A stretch of 53,395 nt of DNA, taken from IMG/VR virus record IMGVR_UViG_3300034050_000199, positions 1-53,395 of that record. The stretch is one strand, 5' to 3'. The position numbers were made by a program, and so were the translations under genes. The notes below the pieces were generated by a model that was not told where the DNA came from, did no database searches, and saw only the letters and a program-made list of their open reading frames with translations. Positions 20,416 through 28,270 of this stretch are shown here, one piece after another. Each line of letters starts with the position of its first letter. The first letter of the stretch is position 1. The DNA is from a virus.

Positions 20416-21969
20416 ATGACAGAAGCAATCGTAAAGAATCTTAACTTTGGCGAAGATGCAAAGAATAAGATATTCGAAGGTATTACTAAATTAACTAGAG
20501 CCGTAAGTTCAACACTTGGTGCTAGTGGTAAATGTGTAATATTAGAAGATGGAGCTGGTAGACCAGTAATTACAAAAGATGGTGTAACAGTAGCAGATAG
20601 TATTATACTATTAGATCCAGTAGAAAATATGGGTGCAACGTTACTTAAGGAAGCTGCAAGAAAAACAGTTAAAGAAGCTGGAGACGGCACAACAACCGCT
20701 ACAGTATTGACGCATTCTATTTTAAATCATGCTTATAAAGTTCCAAAAGGTACTAGTAGCAGAGAATTAAAAGAAGGTATTGAGAATGCTACAGAAAAAG
20801 TAATTAAATATTTAGAGAGTGTTGCAATACCAGTATCAGGAGATATGATTGATAACGTAGCTACTATATCTGTTAATAATGATCCTGAATTAGGTAAGGT
20901 TATTGCAGATGCTTTTAGAGCCGCTGGTGACAATGGTATTGTAATGATGGAAATGTCAGATCTTAATACTACAGAAATAGAAGTTATTGATGGTATTCAA
21001 TATGATAAAGGATTAGTTAATTCACATTTTGTAACTAATGCTTCAAAAAAAGCAGCAGAGTTAGATAATGCTTTGGTTCTTATCATTGAATCACCAGTTG
21101 AAAATATTAGACAAATACAAGGTGTTTTAGAACACTGTATGAAAATAAAAAAACCATTACTTATTATTGCGGATATGGAACCACAAGTTCTTTCAGTAAT
21201 TGCAATGAACAAAGTTAAAGGTAATTTAAAAGCAAACGTTATTAACGCGCCAACGTACGGTGTTAATAAAAAAGATACATTAGATGATTTAGCATTATTA
21301 ACTGGAGCTACAATTATTAACGAAGATCTTGGAGATGATATGGATCTTATAACTCCAGAACATTTAGGATCATGTATTAAAGCTGTAACAACCGATGCGG
21401 AAACAATTATTCAAGTTGGAGAATATTCACAAGAAGTATTGGATCTTATTGATACAGTAAAAAAACAATTAGAAACAGCTAAGAATCCAGCTGATGTAAT
21501 TAGATTGGAAAGAAGATTAGCAAGATTATCAGGCAAAGTAGCTGTTGTAAAAGTAGGTGCTGGATCTGATATAGAATTAAAAGAAAAAGCGGATAGAGTT
21601 GAAGATGCAATCTGTGCAACAAAAGCGGCTATTAAAGAAGGTATTGTACCTGGCGGCGGAATTGCTTTATTAAATGCCGCAATGTATATTGGTGGATTAA
21701 ACAATGGAGAGCAAGCATTACTAGATGCAATCAAAGCTCCTTATCATACAATATTATCAAACGCTGGAATTGAAATACCAATACCACAAGAAGAAGGCTT
21801 AGGTTTAAATGTTATAACTGGTGAAACAGTTAATATGATTAAAGCCGGTATTATTGATCCATTACTTGTAACAAAGTCTGCGTTAAAGAATGCTTCTTCA
21901 GTTGCTACAACTATTTTATCAACCGATTGTGTAATAAATAATCTTAGAATTAATGAAGGCAATAGGTAA
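20416..21969 (+). CDS. groEL: Phage chaperonin GroEL (Cpn60), 517 aa
   Basis: It forms double-ring ATP-dependent folding cages. The ATP-binding signatures are intact: V-I-T-K-D-G-V-T-V-A (51-60) and G-D90-G-T-T-T-A-T-V-L, where D90 matches the key Asp of bacterial GroEL. V-E-D-A-I-x-A-T-K-A-A-I-x-E-G-I-V-P-G-G-G holds the second catalytic Asp. It is about 30 residues shorter than E. coli GroEL because the Gly-Met tail is missing. It is diverged enough to be a long-standing phage gene, not a recent host copy. Its end overlaps groES by 17 bases. Its likely clients are the capsid or the giant tail proteins. Confidence 0.95.
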   Translation: MTEAIVKNLNFGEDAKNKIFEGITKLTRAVSSTLGASGKCVILEDGAGRPVITKDGVTVADSIILLDPVENMGATLLKEAARKTVKEAGDGTTTATVLTHSILNHAYKVPKGTSSRELKEGIENATEKVIKYLESVAIPVSGDMIDNVATISVNNDPELGKVIADAFRAAGDNGIVMMEMSDLNTTEIEVIDGIQYDKGLVNSHFVTNASKKAAELDNALVLIIESPVENIRQIQGVLEHCMKIKKPLLIIADMEPQVLSVIAMNKVKGNLKANVINAPTYGVNKKDTLDDLALLTGATIINEDLGDDMDLITPEHLGSCIKAVTTDAETIIQVGEYSQEVLDLIDTVKKQLETAKNPADVIRLERRLARLSGKVAVVKVGAGSDIELKEKADRVEDAICATKAAIKEGIVPGGGIALLNAAMYIGGLNNGEQALLDAIKAPYHTILSNAGIEIPIPQEEGLGLNVITGETVNMIKAGIIDPLLVTKSALKNASSVATTILSTDCVINNLRINEGNR

Positions 21970-22216
21970 CAATATAGTTATTTTGCCTAAGAAGGTAAAA
22001 GCTACAAAAGAAACAAAAAACGGTCTTATTTTAAAAGAAAAAGATAGTGAAGATATTAGATATAAAGAAGCAATAATTGTATCGATCAGTGATGAAATAA
22101 AAGTCATTAAAGAAGGTGACGAAATATATTATGATAAACATGCTGGTCATACTATTGAATTTGAAGGTAATAAATATACAGTTATAAAACTACAAGATAT
22201 AGTTGTTGTATTATGA
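21953..22216 (+). CDS. groES: Phage co-chaperonin GroES (Cpn10), 87 aa
   Basis: A GroES beta-barrel pattern is seen: G-N-N-I-V-I-L-P-K-K, a short mobile loop with KETKNGLILKEKDS in which G-L-I-L is the hydrophobic GroEL-contact tripeptide, then I-K-E-G-D-E-I-Y-Y-D and the terminal L-Q-D-I-V-V-V-L. Size is close to the bacterial 95 residues. It caps GroEL. The ATG lies inside the groEL end and its own stop overlaps the next gene as ATGA, so three genes are tightly coupled. Confidence 0.93.
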   Translation: MKAIGNNIVILPKKVKATKETKNGLILKEKDSEDIRYKEAIIVSISDEIKVIKEGDEIYYDKHAGHTIEFEGNKYTVIKLQDIVVVL

Positions 22217-22659
22217 AGCGGTTAGAAGCTAGTGACCTACGTGAATCTGGTTTATTAAAACATTACAGAATAATTAGGAGATGGGCTTGTAGAAATAACG
22301 GTCTTGCTGATGCAGATTTAGAATTATTAATATATTTTGATTGTTTAGATTTCTTTACTAGACATGATTATGAGGTAGGTACTTATACATATAGTTGGGA
22401 TAAGATGCGCTGGGACAGGTTGTTAAAAGAAGGGTGGATAGTGGTTTGGAGAAAACGTAACCATACAACTCAAAAATACAATATATATAAAGTCTCTTTC
22501 AAGTGCAAACAACTAATAAGTAGAATGTACCGTATTATGATTGGAGACGAAGATATACCAACAAGCGAAAGAAGAAATACTATAATGAGAGGTAAAACAT
22601 ATACAGACACAGTTTTACAATCAGCAATAAAGAACGTTAATAAAGATAAAACACGATGA
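22213..22659 (+). CDS. Winged-helix-like phage protein, 148 aa
   Basis: The layout L-L-K-H-Y-R-I-I-R-R-W-A-C-R-N, then A-D-L-E-L-L-I-Y-F-D, W-D-K-M-R-W-D-R-L-L-K-E-G-W-I-V-V-W and a Y-N-I-Y-K-V-S strand resembles a winged-helix DNA-binding domain (helix, helix, recognition helix, hairpin wing). The C-terminus is basic. It is a conserved protein of marine phages. It overlaps groES and the next gene. It may regulate late transcription or be structural; DNA contact is inferred from fold shape. Confidence 0.6.
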   Translation: MKRLEASDLRESGLLKHYRIIRRWACRNNGLADADLELLIYFDCLDFFTRHDYEVGTYTYSWDKMRWDRLLKEGWIVVWRKRNHTTQKYNIYKVSFKCKQLISRMYRIMIGDEDIPTSERRNTIMRGKTYTDTVLQSAIKNVNKDKTR

Positions 22660-22958
22660 AAAATTATTTACAAGATGTACAACCTAAAATGACAGTTGAC
22701 AATTATACAAACGCATCACAAGCTTTAAATCCAAAGATGGATGCAAATACAGATTTAACATCACAACCTAAAATGGCTAATCCTGCTTTAGCATCTACGC
22801 CAAGACCAATGAATCCTAATATTAAGAATAGCGGTGCACCTGTACCATTTAGTCCACAAAGTGCATCAACAATTAATGGTGTATTCGGAACAGGTATGGA
22901 GAATTCATTTGACAGAACAATGTCAAGTATGGATCCAGCTCAAGAACCTCAAATGTAA
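22656..22958 (+). CDS. Pro/Asn/Gln-rich disordered protein, 100 aa
   Basis: Three Q/N-P-K-M units (VQPKM, LNPKM, SQPKM) and many Pro, Asn and Ser residues make it low complexity. No fold is expected except perhaps short motifs such as FGTGMENSFDR near the end. It could be a flexible structural linker or adaptor that accompanies the virion. Start overlaps the preceding stop by four bases. Confidence 0.55.
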   Translation: MKNYLQDVQPKMTVDNYTNASQALNPKMDANTDLTSQPKMANPALASTPRPMNPNIKNSGAPVPFSPQSASTINGVFGTGMENSFDRTMSSMDPAQEPQM

Positions 22959-22976
22959 TTACTAAACAACAAAGAT

Positions 22977-23192
22977 ATGATGAATAATAAAACAATCGAC
23001 CCACACTTAGTTAAAATGGAAAAACCTGGTGTATCTGGATTAAACCATTTATGGGACGGACCATTAGATATGTCTGCTTATCCAAAAGGACAAGGATTTA
23101 GTGGCGGTAAAAATGGTATGAAATTAAAATTAGATTGTGGATGTGGAGGTGCACCACTTGAGCCTATTACGCAACGTGCTAAAAGAAGATAA
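22977..23192 (+). CDS. Cys-Gly mini-protein, 71 aa
   Basis: The protein carries L-D-C-G-C-G-G at about residues 52-58 preceded by a basic K-L-K, and ends RAKRR. The C-x-C-G-G motif may form a metal knuckle or a redox pair. An N-terminal HLVKMEKPGVSGLNHLWDG segment is typical of small virion-linked proteins. No family is recognised. Confidence 0.6.
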   Translation: MMNNKTIDPHLVKMEKPGVSGLNHLWDGPLDMSAYPKGQGFSGGKNGMKLKLDCGCGGAPLEPITQRAKRR

Positions 23193-23195
23193 AAA

Positions 23196-23360
23196 ATGAC
23201 ATTTACGGATTTGAAGATTTATACTCTAAACTCAGTGTCATTAATGTTAAGTATGACAGCGATAGAACCATTCTTAAAAATAACTTTGTTATTGGTATCA
23301 ATAGGATATACATTACATAAGTGGATGCATATAGGTGGTAAAAAAGAAGAGAACAATTAA
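23196..23360 (+). CDS. Small membrane protein, 54 aa
   Basis: A short frame starts MTFTDLKIYTLNSVSLMLSM. A central hydrophobic span (about 28-42, LKITLLLVSIGYTLHKW) follows an E-P-F helix break. The D-L-K-I-Y-x-L-N start and the I-G-Y-T-L-x-K end recur in marine Bacteroidota phages. It may be a second membrane-lysis factor (antiholin or holin) or a structural membrane peptide. It starts three bases after the preceding gene. Confidence 0.6.
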   Translation: MTFTDLKIYTLNSVSLMLSMTAIEPFLKITLLLVSIGYTLHKWMHIGGKKEENN

Positions 23361-23371
23361 TATATAAACTT

Positions 23372-23683
23372 ATGGCGTTCAAACTAAGAAGTCCATACGA
23401 AATTGATAATACTCCTATCTATCAACAAGATATGGGTGAAGATGTTTTAGGAATGGCTACAAATAAAGGTAGTATACTTATAAATAAAAATGTTTCGCCT
23501 GCTGTATTAAAAAAGAATAAAACAATTTCTCATGAGAAGGTTCATTTAGATCAAATGAATAGAGGTGATTTGGATTATAACGATTCGCATGTATTCTGGA
23601 AAGGTAAAAAATACCCCAGAGCTACAATGAAAGAAGGTAGTAAGAAATTACCTTGGGAAGCAGAAGCCTATGCAAAACAATAA
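23372..23683 (+). CDS. Miniature HExxH metallopeptidase-like protein, 103 aa
   Basis: The motif S-H54-E-K-V-H58 gives a zinc-binding HExxH pair, with E96 or E98 in W-E-A-E-A-Y a plausible third ligand. The segment between has conserved D-L-D-Y-N-D-S-H and F-W-K-G-K-K-Y. At about 100 residues it is far smaller than ordinary zincins. The family is known in marine phages without an assigned substrate; a virion protease or prohead-processing role is possible. HExxH is seen directly, activity is inferred. Confidence 0.68.
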   Translation: MAFKLRSPYEIDNTPIYQQDMGEDVLGMATNKGSILINKNVSPAVLKKNKTISHEKVHLDQMNRGDLDYNDSHVFWKGKKYPRATMKEGSKKLPWEAEAYAKQ

Positions 23684-23742
23684 AAAGTAAATATTATGCG
23701 TGATATATATATTAATACTAATCTAATTAAATTTATATCATT

Positions 23743-24108
23743 ATGAAAAAACTTATTTTAATTTTAGCGTTTGGATTATTTAATTTAAACACTTTTGCGC
23801 AAGAAGAGATTAACACATTACAACTTATTGGTTGGTGGATGCCAGATAAACCATCTGCGCACTTATTCTTTTGGGAAACACCAGCAGGTGAATTAAAAGT
23901 ACAACAGATAAGCAATGTAACAGGAGAAAGTTTTATAAACAGAGATTTTAGAATTAATTTAGAATCTATATTTATTAAATCAAGTATCAAAGAAGAAGAT
24001 AAAGCATTAAACTATTATGTGATGTTGGAAAACGGTACTATGGAATGTACTTCTACAAACTGTTACACTAATAAAGTTACAAAAATAATATACACAAAAA
24101 CAAGATAA
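23743..24108 (+). CDS. Secreted/periplasmic hypothetical protein, 121 aa
   Basis: A clear signal peptide MKKLILILAFGLFNLNTFAQ with predicted cleavage after Ala-19 leaves an N-terminal Gln, a form frequent in Bacteroidota. The mature part is beta-rich with two cysteines (M-E-C-T-S-T-N-C). It would sit in the periplasm or outer envelope, perhaps as a superinfection-exclusion protein or host-derived moron gene. It is set off from neighbours by larger gaps. Confidence 0.65.
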   Translation: MKKLILILAFGLFNLNTFAQEEINTLQLIGWWMPDKPSAHLFFWETPAGELKVQQISNVTGESFINRDFRINLESIFIKSSIKEEDKALNYYVMLENGTMECTSTNCYTNKVTKIIYTKTR

Positions 24109-24135
24109 CAATTAACCTAAAACAAAACAAACAAA

Positions 24136-24606
24136 ATGGCATACAAACAAACACCAGGAAGAGGTAACGGTACAAAAACTGGAGCAGGAATTTCTCCTAC
24201 ATTAATGAGTGGTTCACCAATGCGTCAAGAAGACCCTAAGGTAAAAAAAGCTTTAGGATTAGTAAAAGCGGGAGAAGAAGCTGCTAAGAAGCGCGCAAGC
24301 ATTAAAAAACTATCAGAAAGAGATCGTGGTATTGAAATAGGTGCTGCTACAGATAGTATAGAAGCCAGCAATAAGGCGGGTGATTTATTTACTAAAAGAC
24401 AAAAGGCAGCCATTGGTAATAAAGCGGCTAACAAAACTCGTAAAGAAAGCGGAGCCACTACTACTGTTACAAAAACTCAAGTAGAAGGTAAAAAAGGTTT
24501 TGAGGATAAATATACTAGAACTCCTGCTAAGCAAATGGCAAAAAAATCCCCAATGAAACAAATGAATAAAATGCCAATGAAGCAAATGAAGAAAAAAAGT
24601 TGCTAA
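24136..24606 (+). CDS. Basic Lys-Met-rich virion-type protein, 156 aa
   Basis: It starts MAYKQTPGRGNGTKTGAGIS and ends with repeated P-M-K-Q-M units and KKKSC. The middle is a charged helix rich in Ala/Lys. Such K-S-P-M-K-Q-tailed basic proteins are frequent beside structural genes in uncultivated marine phages and may bind DNA in the head. The terminal Cys and Met repeats are unusual. It is followed directly by the tRNA. Confidence 0.65.
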   Translation: MAYKQTPGRGNGTKTGAGISPTLMSGSPMRQEDPKVKKALGLVKAGEEAAKKRASIKKLSERDRGIEIGAATDSIEASNKAGDLFTKRQKAAIGNKAANKTRKESGATTTVTKTQVEGKKGFEDKYTRTPAKQMAKKSPMKQMNKMPMKQMKKKSC

Positions 24607-24636
24607 TTAAAATAACTAAGCTTATGTAGTAAGCTG

Positions 24637-24712
24637 ATAGCAGGTGGGAGGTAAGGTATCTCACGGGTCTCATAAGCCCGCTTAAACTGGTTCGACTCCA
24701 GTACGTTGCTAC
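24637..24712 (+). tRNA. tRNA-Met-like (anticodon CAT)
   Basis: The anticodon arm is perfect: CGGGT, loop CTCATAA, GCCCG, with CAT at 24671-24673. The T-arm ACTGG-TTCGACT-CCAGT and a D-arm GGGA...TCTC are present. The acceptor stem is imperfect: TAGCAG pairs with TTGCTA but leaves two or three extra bases beside the T-arm. A six-bp hairpin (24619-24635, AGCTTA/TAAGCT) lies just upstream. It may be an initiator, elongator or Ile-type tRNA after modification. Confidence 0.65.
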
Positions 24713-24739
24713 TAATTATTAACAATTAAATCAAGTAAA

Positions 24740-24997
24740 ATGAAAAAAGTGGAAACAAAAACTATTAAGAAAGATCAATTAGAAAAAATCGTTGCTCAAC
24801 AAAAAGACTTAAACGTATTGTTAACGAACATTGGTGTTCTAGAAACACAAAAGCATTCGTTATTACATCAAGTTGCTGAAGTCAATAAAGAAGTTGAGGA
24901 TTTTAAATCAGAATTGGAAGCTGAATACGGTGCTATTAATATTAACCTAGAAGACGGTAGTTATACTGAAATCGAAAAGGAAGAAAGTAATGGCTAA
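24740..24997 (+). CDS. Coiled-coil protein, 85 aa
   Basis: A continuous helix with heptad hydrophobics (LLTNIGVLETQKHSLLHQVA) predicts a coiled coil, followed by a short acidic tail IEKEESNG. It overlaps the next gene by eight bases. It is probably a dimeric scaffold-like or adaptor protein. No family is recognised. Confidence 0.65.
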   Translation: MKKVETKTIKKDQLEKIVAQQKDLNVLLTNIGVLETQKHSLLHQVAEVNKEVEDFKSELEAEYGAININLEDGSYTEIEKEESNG

Positions 24998-25217
24998 TGT
25001 CATTAGAAAAATAAGTATTGGAGCGGATTATAAAAACGACGCAATGCACTATTCAGTAAATCAAGAAGTATACGGGGGACATAAAATCTCCCATATACTA
25101 TTTGAGGAAGTTGATAATTCATACAATATTTATATAAAGAAAAGTGATGAAGTTATGCCGTGGAAGAAATTTAACAGTCACATGGCTATTTCAGTGGAAT
25201 ATGATTTAGAATACTAA
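24990..25217 (+). CDS. Conserved phage hypothetical protein, 75 aa
   Basis: It starts MANVIRKISIGADYKNDAMH and contains Q-E-V-Y-G-G-H-K-I and a late W-K-K-F-N. I know this conserved small protein from many environmental phages, where it lies just before terminase. It is beta-rich and its role is unproven. It overlaps the coiled-coil gene, and its stop overlaps the next start by one base (TAATG). Confidence 0.7.
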   Translation: MANVIRKISIGADYKNDAMHYSVNQEVYGGHKISHILFEEVDNSYNIYIKKSDEVMPWKKFNSHMAISVEYDLEY

Positions 25218-25834
25218 TGAGAAGTGCATTTAGCTTTATTGTTAAACCCGTAGGCAATAGGTATGACAATACAGTTAAAGTTGGTGATAAAGATTTAATT
25301 GTTAACACATCGATTGAATCTTTTAAAGCTGTTAATAATATGGCTGAAGTTTTAGCTGTACCCTTGTTTGGAACAACTGATATTAAAGTTGGTGACAAAG
25401 TAATAATACATCATAATGTTTTTAGAAGATTTTATGATATAAAGGGTAAACCAAAAAACAGTAGATCATACTTTAACGAAGACAAGTATTTTGTAGATTT
25501 TGATCAGATATATTTATATGGTGATGTTGGTAATTGGAAAGCTTTTGGTGACCGTTGCTTTATACAACCAATAAAAAATAATAACAGTTTTAGCTTAGAA
25601 AAAGAGCAAAGACTTATTGGAATACTAAAATATGGTAATAGCTCCTTAAATGAAGCAAAAATAGTGCCAGGTGACTTAGTAGGATATAAACCATACGGAG
25701 AATTTGAATTTATTATAGAAGGTAAACGATTATACTGTATGAAATCAAATGATATTGTAATTAAATATGAATATAGAGGAGACGAAGCAGAGTATAATCC
25801 AAGCTGGACACAAAGCAGTATTGGAATTAATTAA
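25217..25834 (+). CDS. Tandem GroES-fold-like protein, 205 aa
   Basis: Two halves each look like a GroES barrel. The first (about 5-100) has I-V-K-P...V-A-V-P-L...I-K-V-G-D-K-V-I-I-H-H-N and D-Q-I-Y-L-Y. The second (about 109-187) has F-G-D-R-C-F-I-Q-P-I, then I-G-I-L-K-Y-G, V-P-G-D-L-V-G-Y, F-I-I-E-G-K-R-L-Y and N-D-I-V-I-K-Y. The spacing fits two cpn10 domains. With groEL and groES in the same block it may be a second, phage-specific cage lid for a large client. The fold call is inference from pattern. Confidence 0.6.
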   Translation: MRSAFSFIVKPVGNRYDNTVKVGDKDLIVNTSIESFKAVNNMAEVLAVPLFGTTDIKVGDKVIIHHNVFRRFYDIKGKPKNSRSYFNEDKYFVDFDQIYLYGDVGNWKAFGDRCFIQPIKNNNSFSLEKEQRLIGILKYGNSSLNEAKIVPGDLVGYKPYGEFEFIIEGKRLYCMKSNDIVIKYEYRGDEAEYNPSWTQSSIGIN

Positions 25835-26045
25835 GGTTGCTGAAGAAGCTATCTTAGATAACGGGGAAGACGACTTAGCCGCGGATAAATTAAAAAATGC
25901 TGCAGCAACAAAAAAGTTAGCTATCTTCGATGCATTCGAGATACTTAATCGTATTGAAGAAGAAAGACAAAAATTAGATGCTCAAGATGCGAGCGAAAAA
26001 GCAAGCAAAGTTTTTAAAGGGTTTGCAGAAGGGAGATCTAAATAA
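25767..26045 (+). CDS. Terminase small-subunit candidate, 92 aa
   Basis: A short helical protein starts MNIEETKQSIIQAGHKAVLE and contains D-L-A-A-D-K-L-K-N-A-A-A-T-K-K-L-A-I-F-D-A-F-E-I-L. It lies immediately before the large terminase, with a one-base overlap at its stop. Small terminase subunits are short helical DNA-recognition proteins in this position. It overlaps the preceding gene by 68 bases. Identification rests on position and shape, not on a known HTH. Confidence 0.55.
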   Translation: MNIEETKQSIIQAGHKAVLELIKVAEEAILDNGEDDLAADKLKNAAATKKLAIFDAFEILNRIEEERQKLDAQDASEKASKVFKGFAEGRSK

Positions 26046-28267
26046 TGTACGAACAAAATTTAATAACCACATTAACTGACTATATTAAACCAACTATTAT
26101 AAGTAGGCTTAATAAAAGTAAGAAGTGGGAATACGGATATAATAAAGATCATGACATAATTGTTATAAGTAAGACAGGTAAGATTGGAGAAATTGTAGAA
26201 ATACAAAATTTAAAGATTGCATTACCTTATATTGAAAACGCTTACAAAAGATCTAATAAGAAAGAAGAACAATATTGGGAACAAGCTAAATATCCAAAAG
26301 AGCTTGAGCGTATCAAGAGTGTATTTGACTGGAATAAATATCCAGATAAATTTAAAGAAAATTGGTATGACTTTATTGATGCAGAATTCAAATACAGAGA
26401 AGAAGGTTTTTCTTTTTACAACAATGGTGTACCTACTTATATAACCGGTACACATTATATGTATTTACAATGGAGCAAGATTGACGTTGGTGCTCCGGAT
26501 TTTCGTGAATCTAACAGAGTGTTCTTTATATTTTGGGAAGCTTGTAAAGCAGATAATAGATGTTATGGTATGTGCTATTTAAAGAATAGACGTTCAGGAT
26601 TTTCATTTATGTCTTCTGCTGAGTTAGTTAACCAAGCTACATTAAGTTCTGATACAAGGTATGGAATACTATCTAAGTCAGGAGCCGATGCAAAGAAAAT
26701 GTTTACAGATAAGGTTGTACCTATATCAATAAACTATCCTTTTTTCTTTAAACCAATTCAAGATGGTATGGACCGTCCGAAAACTGAATTAGCTTATAGA
26801 ATACCTGCATCAAAATTAACAAGAAGAAAATTAGATGCTCAAGAGCAATTAGAAGAGCTTGAAGGATTAGATACTACGATTGACTGGAAAAATACTGGAG
26901 ACAATAGCTATGATGGTGAAAAGTTAAGATTATTAGTTCATGATGAAAGTGGTAAATGGGAAAGACCAGATAACATTTTAAATAACTGGCGTATTACAAA
27001 AACCTGTGTAAGGTTAGGTAGTAAGATCGTTGGTAAGTGTATGATGGGTTCTACTTCAAATGCTTTAGATAAAGGAGGAGACAACTTTAAAAAATTATAT
27101 TATAATTCAGATGTAACTAAACGTAACCGTAATGGTCAAACAAGCTCTGGATTATATTCTTTATTTATACCAATGGAATGGAACTTTGAAGGATTCATGG
27201 ATAAATTTGGTATGCCTGTTTTCTTAACACCTGAGCAACCTATTAAGGGAGCAGATGATATGTGGATTGATTATGGGGTTATTGAGCATTGGCAAAATGA
27301 AGTTGATGGTTTGAAATCGGATCAAGATGCTTTAAATGAATACTACAGACAGTTTCCAAGAACGGAACAACACGCATTCAGAGATGAAGCAAAGCAATCA
27401 TTATTTAACCTTACAAAAATATATGAGCAAATAGATTATAATGATGATCTAAGAAATTCAAATGTTATAACACAAGGTAGCTTCCAATGGGAGAATGGTA
27501 TACAAGATAGTAAAGTGATGTTTGTACCAAATAAAGATGGTAGGTTTTTAATTTCTTGGATTCCTCCGCTAAATCTCCAAAATCGTGTAATTATAAAGAA
27601 TGGAGTTAAATATCCTGGTAACGAACATTGCGGTGCATTTGGTTGTGACAGTTACGATATATCAGGAACAGTTGATGAGAGTAGAGGTTCTAAAGGAGCT
27701 TTACACGGATTAACAAAGTTTTCAATGGAAGATGTTCCACCTAGTCATTTCTTTTTAGAATATATAGCTAGGCCACAAACAGCGGAGATATTTTTTGAAG
27801 ATGTATTAATGGCTTTAGTATTTTATGGTATGCCAATATTAGCAGAGAATAACAAACCTAGATTGCTTTACTATTTAAAAAGAAGAGGATATAGAGGTTA
27901 TTCAATGAACAGGCCGGATAAAGTATGGAATAAGTTATCACCAGCAGAAAAAGAAATTGGTGGTATACCTTCAGCTTCACAAGATATGTTACAAGCTCAT
28001 GCGGCGGCTATCGAATCTTACATCGACAAATATGTAGGTTTATTAGAAGGTGGCTACGGGGATATGTATTTTCAAAAGACTTTGAATGACTGGTCCAGAT
28101 TTAATATAAATAATAGAACTAAGCATGATGCTACTATTAGTTCAGGTTTAGCTATAATGGCTTGCAACAAAAACGCTTACACACCTGTATTTCACGCTCC
28201 AAAAGAGACGGTTTCATTAGGTTTTAAAAAATATAATAACGAAGGTTTTAGTTCAAAAATAATATAA
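26045..28267 (+). CDS. terL: Terminase large subunit, 740 aa
   Basis: This is the DNA-packaging ATPase and nuclease. A Walker A-like motif K-N-R-R-S-G-F-S-F (180-188), a Walker B with L-L-V-H-D300-E301 and a coupling motif G-S-T-S-N-A (335-340) are present. The C-terminal RNase H-like nuclease has F-G-C-D535-S-Y-D538 and acidic residues near E601 and the H-D-A-T-I-S segment. The Walker A lacks the usual GKS/T, as in several large Bacteroidota phage terminases. At 740 aa it is long for the family. It starts one base inside the preceding stop. Confidence 0.92.
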   Translation: MYEQNLITTLTDYIKPTIISRLNKSKKWEYGYNKDHDIIVISKTGKIGEIVEIQNLKIALPYIENAYKRSNKKEEQYWEQAKYPKELERIKSVFDWNKYPDKFKENWYDFIDAEFKYREEGFSFYNNGVPTYITGTHYMYLQWSKIDVGAPDFRESNRVFFIFWEACKADNRCYGMCYLKNRRSGFSFMSSAELVNQATLSSDTRYGILSKSGADAKKMFTDKVVPISINYPFFFKPIQDGMDRPKTELAYRIPASKLTRRKLDAQEQLEELEGLDTTIDWKNTGDNSYDGEKLRLLVHDESGKWERPDNILNNWRITKTCVRLGSKIVGKCMMGSTSNALDKGGDNFKKLYYNSDVTKRNRNGQTSSGLYSLFIPMEWNFEGFMDKFGMPVFLTPEQPIKGADDMWIDYGVIEHWQNEVDGLKSDQDALNEYYRQFPRTEQHAFRDEAKQSLFNLTKIYEQIDYNDDLRNSNVITQGSFQWENGIQDSKVMFVPNKDGRFLISWIPPLNLQNRVIIKNGVKYPGNEHCGAFGCDSYDISGTVDESRGSKGALHGLTKFSMEDVPPSHFFLEYIARPQTAEIFFEDVLMALVFYGMPILAENNKPRLLYYLKRRGYRGYSMNRPDKVWNKLSPAEKEIGGIPSASQDMLQAHAAAIESYIDKYVGLLEGGYGDMYFQKTLNDWSRFNINNRTKHDATISSGLAIMACNKNAYTPVFHAPKETVSLGFKKYNNEGFSSKII

Positions 28268-28270
28268 TAG

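Noticed and set aside
20409-21734. Long minus-strand ORFs opposite groEL
   Set aside because: They are antisense shadows of a conserved gene and share no features with known proteins.
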